Assembly: GCA_002413045.1 (NCBI GenBank) | Contig: DHWF01000021.1 | Location: forward strand, 289 to 51,536 | DNA: 51,248 bases | Source: Chloroflexi bacterium UBA5189 | Lineage (GTDB): Bacteria > Chloroflexota > Limnocylindria > Limnocylindrales > CSP1-4 | Direction: 5' to 3' | Part shown: one piece after another, positions 47,555 through 51,248 of the stretch | Layout: every line of letters begins with the position of its first letter | How positions within the stretch are numbered: position 1 is the first letter of the stretch | Notes under the pieces: generated by a model | Database searches by the model: none | What the model was told of the DNA's origin: nothing | The model's input: the letters and a program-made list of their open reading frames with translations, nothing else | Translations under genes and position numbers: made by a program

Positions 47555-48622
47555 CTACTTCACGGTCAGGGTGCCGGTCATGCCGGGGATCGGGTGGACG
47601 AAGCAGATGAACGTATACGTGCCGGCCGGCAGCGGATCGTAGACGTACGTCGTCTTGGTGCCCCCGTTGATGACCGGCGGGTTGTCGATCACCGTCCCGT
47701 CGGCCTTCTTGAGCTCGACGTTGTGGTTCGTGCCGGCGGGGTCCTGGTTGTCGAGATTGATCGCGAAGGGCTGGTTGGCGGTGACGGTCAGGGCCTGCTT
47801 GTCGAAGGTGAAGTTGAGGGCCACGAGGTCAAGCGGCGTCGTGCCCGGCGGCAGCGTGGCGGGCGGGGGCGGGGTGCCGCCGCCGGCGGTCCCGGACCAG
47901 CAGTCGGGCACCGGGCTCGCGCTCGGGTCCGGCTTGAACGTCGGGTCGCGCCAGCCCTTGAACATGACGACCTTGCCGTCGGCACCGATCACCGGCTCGT
48001 TGGTCGTCGGATCCTTCACCACGTAGTCCTGGGTGCTCGGGGCGCGGATGAAGTTGATCAGGTCCTGGATCTGGATGTAGTTGAGCGGCCCGCCGTTCGT
48101 GTCCGCCCAGACCGGCATGACGCTCTTCGGATTGCCGCAGACGTACCGGCCGCCGACCGTGAGGACGCTCTGGATGTAGACCTCGGTGAGGTGGGAGAAC
48201 AGCTTCGATTGGTCGTTCAGGACCGGCCCGATGCCGCCCTGGCCCTGCACCCCATGGCACTTCGCGCAGTTGGCCTGGAACAGGTTGTAACCCCGTTCGA
48301 TGGACGTGACCTGCTGCAGGTTGTCCTGCGCGACGAGCCGCGGCGTCGTATTGATGATCGGGACGCCGAGCTCGTAGAAGTAATAGATGATCACGAACAC
48401 GGCGATGATCACGACGCCGAGGAACGCGACCCAGCGCGCGTCGCCGGACTGGCGGACGATCTTCGCCGCCCGCTCCGAGGTCAGCCCGCCGACATTGCGC
48501 ACCTGGCGGGGCGCGTTGAAGCGTTCGGCGGACCGGGCCGGGGCGGACTCGGTCGGGTCGCGGCGAGCGGGCAGCTGCCGCTCCGACTGGAGCTCTGGCC
48601 GGTCGTCGGACTGGTCTGTCAT
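47555..48622 (-). CDS. Membrane cytochrome c with C-terminal cupredoxin domain
   Basis: A 355-residue protein whose start overlaps the Rieske stop. A polar N-terminus of 60 residues precedes one helix (about 64-85). A monoheme cytochrome c domain follows with C119-A-K-C122-H123 and axial M169 (KSVMPVW). After a Gly/Pro linker (about 250-265) comes a cupredoxin domain with type 1 copper ligands H300, C340, H343 and M348 (C-x2-H-x4-M). It occupies the cytochrome c1 position of the operon. The likely electron path is Rieske cluster, heme c, copper, then the oxidase; the copper step is my inference. Confidence 0.92.
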   Translation of the reverse strand: MTDQSDDRPELQSERQLPARRDPTESAPARSAERFNAPRQVRNVGGLTSERAAKIVRQSGDARWVAFLGVVIIAVFVIIYYFYELGVPIINTTPRLVAQDNLQQVTSIERGYNLFQANCAKCHGVQGQGGIGPVLNDQSKLFSHLTEVYIQSVLTVGGRYVCGNPKSVMPVWADTNGGPLNYIQIQDLINFIRAPSTQDYVVKDPTTNEPVIGADGKVVMFKGWRDPTFKPDPSASPVPDCWSGTAGGGTPPPPATLPPGTTPLDLVALNFTFDKQALTVTANQPFAINLDNQDPAGTNHNVELKKADGTVIDNPPVINGGTKTTYVYDPLPAGTYTFICFVHPIPGMTGTLTVK

Positions 48623-49293
48623 ACGCAGCCGACGGGGCTCTTGGGCGGGATGATGCCCGGCTGGCCGACCGCAACCGGGAGCGGACCGAGGGTGATCTTG
48701 GAGGTGTCCGCGATCAGGTTGCCGTCGGCGTCAACCGTGATCGAGAAGCGGTCCATGCTCCGCGGCGCCGGCCCGTACTGCGACCCGAGCGCCTTGATCC
48801 CGAGCCGGTCATAGCGCGAGCCGTGACACGGGCACTCGAACCAGAAGTTCTTCAGGCACGGGTTGGGCTTGCAGCCGAGGTGCGGACAGCGCTGGTACAG
48901 CGCGCGCACGTTGAGCGGGGTGCCGTCACCGGTCGTATCCGTGCCCGGCACGAACTCCTGGCGCGTCGTGTCGACGAGCATCACGTAGGCGCGCGCCGCC
49001 TGGAAGTAGGCCGGGAAGCCCTGGGCAAACGGGATGCTGGTGTTTGCGGCCTTGATCTCGTCGATCTTGCCGATCTTGATCACGCTGCCGAAGCCGCCCT
49101 TGACGTTCGGCCACAGGAAGCCGATCGAGCCGACCGTGACCTCCGTGAGCCAGAGCAGGAACGCGCCGCCGATCGAGCGGCGGAGGAGCGTGCGGCGCGA
49201 GATCCCCTGGACGGGGTCCTGGCGGAGGGACCGGAGTGCCTGCGGCGTGAGCGCCTGCGGCTTCTCGGCTGGCTGGAGGTGGTAGTTGCTCAT
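48619..49293 (-). CDS. qcrA: Rieske iron-sulfur protein of the bc complex
   Basis: A 224-residue protein starting at ATG 49293. A twin-arginine-like N-terminus (ISRRTLLRRSIGGAFLLWL) anchors it and suggests Tat export. Cluster motifs: CPHLGC (136-141) and CPCHGS (154-159). By analogy C136, H138, C154 and H157 bind the 2Fe-2S cluster and C141-C156 form the disulfide. An extra C146 lies between the boxes. It oxidises quinol at the Qo site and passes electrons to the cytochrome c. Confidence 0.95.
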   Translation of the reverse strand: MSNYHLQPAEKPQALTPQALRSLRQDPVQGISRRTLLRRSIGGAFLLWLTEVTVGSIGFLWPNVKGGFGSVIKIGKIDEIKAANTSIPFAQGFPAYFQAARAYVMLVDTTRQEFVPGTDTTGDGTPLNVRALYQRCPHLGCKPNPCLKNFWFECPCHGSRYDRLGIKALGSQYGPAPRSMDRFSITVDADGNLIADTSKITLGPLPVAVGQPGIIPPKSPVGCV

Positions 49294-49303
49294 CGGTCGC
49301 TCA

Positions 49304-49924
49304 TCACAGGGAGAAATGGAGTCCGTTGGTGAAGTTGTCGAAGAACGGCAGGTACGGCGTCACGATCGAGTAGCCCGGGCCGCGGAAGAACACGCCGACG
49401 AAGGTCACGAACAGCCCGAGGATGCAGATCAGGCTGAACAGCACGACCGCCGTCTTGCGCTCCGACGGCCGCTTTGCCTCGATGTTGGCACGGTCGATGT
49501 ACGGCAGGACCATCGCCCCGACCAGGATGTACAGGAACGGGACGAGGACGCCGGCGATGACCGGATGGAAGTAGTTGAGCATCTCCTGGAGGCCCAGCAG
49601 GTACCACGGCGCCTTCGTGACCGCCGGCGTGACGTTGCCGTTCGCCAGGTCCTCCAGCGGCGCATTGATGAACAGGCCCATGAGCAGCAGGAAGATGCTC
49701 ATGACCGTCGCCGCGAAGAACTCGATCGAGAGGAGGTGCGGCCAGGTCATGACCGTGTCGTCGGGCTCCTTCTGGACCCGGACGACCGCATCCTGCTTGA
49801 CCATCGCCAGCAGGCGGTAGGGCCGCGCGGACATCGGCACGCGCTGCTTGTCGATCTCCGTCCGGCGGGTCGGATCGACCGGCTGCACGACGCGCGTCTC
49901 GGTGGGGCGCTTCTCGTCCGTCAT
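49304..49924 (-). CDS. Cytochrome b subunit IV (PetD-like half) with altered PEWY motif
   Basis: A 206-residue protein whose ATG overlaps the cytochrome b stop. A polar N-terminus of about 60 residues precedes three helices (about 66-87, 117-140, 155-178). The Qo-site motif that usually reads PEWY is KAPWYLLG (105-108 APWY), so proline stands where the proton-accepting glutamate normally is. The following LQEMLNYFHPVIAG matches the usual helix F start. Split cytochrome b halves are typical of b6f and Firmicutes-type complexes. Confidence 0.92.
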   Translation of the reverse strand: MTDEKRPTETRVVQPVDPTRRTEIDKQRVPMSARPYRLLAMVKQDAVVRVQKEPDDTVMTWPHLLSIEFFAATVMSIFLLLMGLFINAPLEDLANGNVTPAVTKAPWYLLGLQEMLNYFHPVIAGVLVPFLYILVGAMVLPYIDRANIEAKRPSERKTAVVLFSLICILGLFVTFVGVFFRGPGYSIVTPYLPFFDNFTNGLHFSL

Positions 49925-50649
49925 AGCGGGCCGCTGATCCCTCCGTCCTTACGTATGCGCCAGAAGTGCACCGCCAGCAGGAGGGCTGCGACGAGCGGGA
50001 GAACCATGATGTGCAAGACGTAGAACCTGAGCAACGTATTCTGGCCGACCTCGAGGCCGCCGAAGATCAGCGACTGGATCGGCGTGTTGATGATCGGGGT
50101 CGCGCCGGCCATGTTCAGGCCGATGGTGATGGCCCAGTAGCTGATCTGGTCCCACGGCAGCAGGTAGCCGGTGAAGCTGAGGGCGATCGTCATCAGCAGC
50201 AGCAGCACGCCGACGACCCAGTTGAACTCGCGCGGCGGCTTGTATGCCCCGTGATAGAAGACCCGCATCATGTGCAGGAAGACGAAGAACACCATCAGGT
50301 GGGCGCCCCACCGGTGCACGTTGCGGGTCAGCAGCCCGAACGCGACGTTCGACTGGATGTTCAGGATGTCCGTATAGGCGGCGGTCGTCGACGGGATGTA
50401 GAAGAACATCAGGTAGACGCCGGTCACCGTCAGCACGAGGAACAGGAAGAACGACAGCCCGCCCAGGCAGAACGTGTAGGCGAACTTGACCGCATGCTGG
50501 CGGACCCGCACCGGGTGCAGGTGCAGGAAGACGTTGTTCATCACGCCGTAGGCGCGCGATCGCTCGTCCGTCGGGTAGGGATTCCGGAAGAGCGAGCGCC
50601 AGACAGGGCTCCGGCGGATGGCCTGATCCACCCGCTCGATGAAGCTCAC
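49921..50649 (-). CDS. Cytochrome b, b6-type N-terminal half
   Basis: A 242-residue protein starting at GTG 50649 (overlap with upstream stop). Four helices. Heme ligands are H112 and H126 (13 residues between) and H213 and H228 (14 between); the longer second spacing is that of b6f and Firmicutes complexes rather than bc1. C61 in TFCLGG matches the b6 cysteine (Cys35) that carries the covalent heme cn/ci near the Qi site. It binds hemes bL and bH and forms the quinone sites with subunit IV. Confidence 0.95.
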   Translation of the reverse strand: MSFIERVDQAIRRSPVWRSLFRNPYPTDERSRAYGVMNNVFLHLHPVRVRQHAVKFAYTFCLGGLSFFLFLVLTVTGVYLMFFYIPSTTAAYTDILNIQSNVAFGLLTRNVHRWGAHLMVFFVFLHMMRVFYHGAYKPPREFNWVVGVLLLLMTIALSFTGYLLPWDQISYWAITIGLNMAGATPIINTPIQSLIFGGLEVGQNTLLRFYVLHIMVLPLVAALLLAVHFWRIRKDGGISGPL

Positions 50650-51248
50650 CGGGTTGCTCCTCCTGCGACACCGGCCGTGCCGGCGAGCTGCGCGTCGCGG
50701 TACGACTCCTTGTAGAGCCGGCCGTCAGTCGAGATCTCCTGCAACTCGAACCGCTCCATCGTAATGGCGTCGAACGGGCAACGCTTGACGCACAGCGCGC
50801 ACCGGATGCAGCGCTCCTCGTCCAGGATCATGGCCGCCCCGTCCTGCCAGCCGTAGGCCTCGTCGAGCTCCGTCAGGAGGCCCTCGGACTTGAGCTGGTT
50901 GATGTCGACCATGTGGATGACGCCCTCGGGGCAGACATCCGCGCAGGCGCCGCACAGCACGCACCGGAACGGGTCGAACCAGATGTTGTAGTTGCACATC
51001 AGGCAGCGCGTCGACTCGGCGACAGCCGCCGTCGCGTCGTAGCCGCGCTCCACCTGGGTCGTGAAGTTGACGTCCGGGTCGGTCGACGGCATGCGATCCG
51101 CAAGCGCGGTCATCGGGATGTGCTGGCGCGGCAGCACGTCGTAGAACTCGGGCATCTCGAACGCCCAGCTCGACGTCATCTTCACGTTCGCGGCGACGGT
51201 CACGTCAGTCCGCGCCGCAAGGTACCGATCGATCGCGTAGGCGCACTT
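50646..51248 (-). CDS. Ferredoxin-type protein, C-terminal part of a probable GltD-like flavoprotein (partial)
   Basis: GTG 51203 is a possible start (185 residues), but the frame stays open to the window edge and reads KCAYAIDRYLAARTD, which resembles the closing helix of GltD-type FAD/NAD(P)H oxidoreductases (AIDRYL). The gene probably starts outside. Cysteine motifs: RCLMCNYNIWFDPFRC, CVLCGACADVCP and CIRCALCVKRCP, i.e. two 4Fe-4S clusters plus an extra C-x2-C. No helix or signal is present, so it is cytosolic. It overlaps the cytochrome b start and heads the visible operon, suggesting electron exchange between NAD(P)H or ferredoxin and the bc complex. Confidence 0.8.
   Translation of the reverse strand, partial: KCAYAIDRYLAARTDVTVAANVKMTSSWAFEMPEFYDVLPRQHIPMTALADRMPSTDPDVNFTTQVERGYDATAAVAESTRCLMCNYNIWFDPFRCVLCGACADVCPEGVIHMVDINQLKSEGLLTELDEAYGWQDGAAMILDEERCIRCALCVKRCPFDAITMERFELQEISTDGRLYKESYRDAQLAGTAGVAGGATR

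Noticed and set aside
45749..48814. A 1021-codon open frame on the plus strand opposite the bc operon
   Set aside because: Arg/Gly/Asp-rich composition, no domains, and it is fully antisense to well-recognised genes; a by-product of high GC content.
1..51248. Insertion sequences, integrases, attachment sites, prophage genes
   Set aside because: No transposase, integrase or terminal inverted repeats with target duplications were seen; tRNA ends are not repeated nearby.

Overview
This is a very GC-rich window (about 70% by eye) from a free-living aerobic bacterium. Many genes start with GTG, coding is dense, and genes in an operon usually overlap by 4 bases (ATGA or GTGA). The gene content fits Chloroflexota, perhaps a Limnocylindria-like lineage, but this is inferred from gene families and style because no rRNA or marker phylogeny is available here. 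A deep-branching actinobacterium is the main alternative.

Layout. 1-1078: end of a polyamine-type ABC permease pair. 1101-2457: DksA/TraR zinc-finger protein and a threonine-dehydratase-like enzyme. 2454-8441: terminal oxidase region, with CtaG on the minus strand and, divergently, cytochrome oxidase subunits II, I and III, a tiny membrane subunit and a six-helix subunit. 8465-10709: TlpA-like thioredoxin and an ABC-2 exporter. 10796-12283: an unusual protein with an eCIS-type leader, a peptidoglycan-binding-like domain and a caspase-like His/Cys pair. 12367-12441: initiator tRNA with a clear promoter and terminator. 12622-17769: small secreted protein, class V aminotransferase, GAF histidine kinase and response regulator, two unknown genes. 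17990-22238: MarR regulator and an asymmetric heterodimeric ABC exporter. 22380-31416: SDR, glycogen-debranching-type enzyme, a 43-residue lipoprotein, S9 peptidase, CocE-type hydrolase, sarcosine-oxidase-like flavoenzyme. 31547-37674: complete oligopeptide/dipeptide ABC uptake operon. 37696-41872: small Cys-rich protein, GNAT enzyme, decayed VOC and AraC genes, MFS transporter, RidA. 41988-46028: tRNA-Lys, formyltransferase, hydroxyacid dehydrogenase with aminotransferase, DUF2203 and DUF309 genes. 46025-51248: a minus-strand cytochrome bc operon whose first gene runs off the window.

The main theme is an unusual respiratory chain. Three proteins, oxidase subunit II, the six-helix oxidase subunit and the cytochrome c of the bc operon, each end in a homologous cupredoxin domain with a full type 1 copper ligand set (His, Cys, His, Met) and the same last residues (TLTVK). 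The bc operon also encodes a flavoprotein/ferredoxin-like protein at its head, a b6-type cytochrome b with the CLGG cysteine known to carry the extra heme in b6f complexes, a subunit IV in which the PEWY glutamate is replaced, and a membrane-anchored Kelch propeller. Copper domains may therefore carry electrons between, or buffer them at, the bc complex and the A2-type oxidase.

A second theme is gene expression. At least ten genes have a -10 box (TAnnnT) ending 6-7 bases before the start codon, which predicts leaderless mRNAs. The initiator tRNA promoter (TTGACG, 17 bases, TATCGT) supports the consensus. Convergent genes often abut or share a CTAG stop with no terminator between them.
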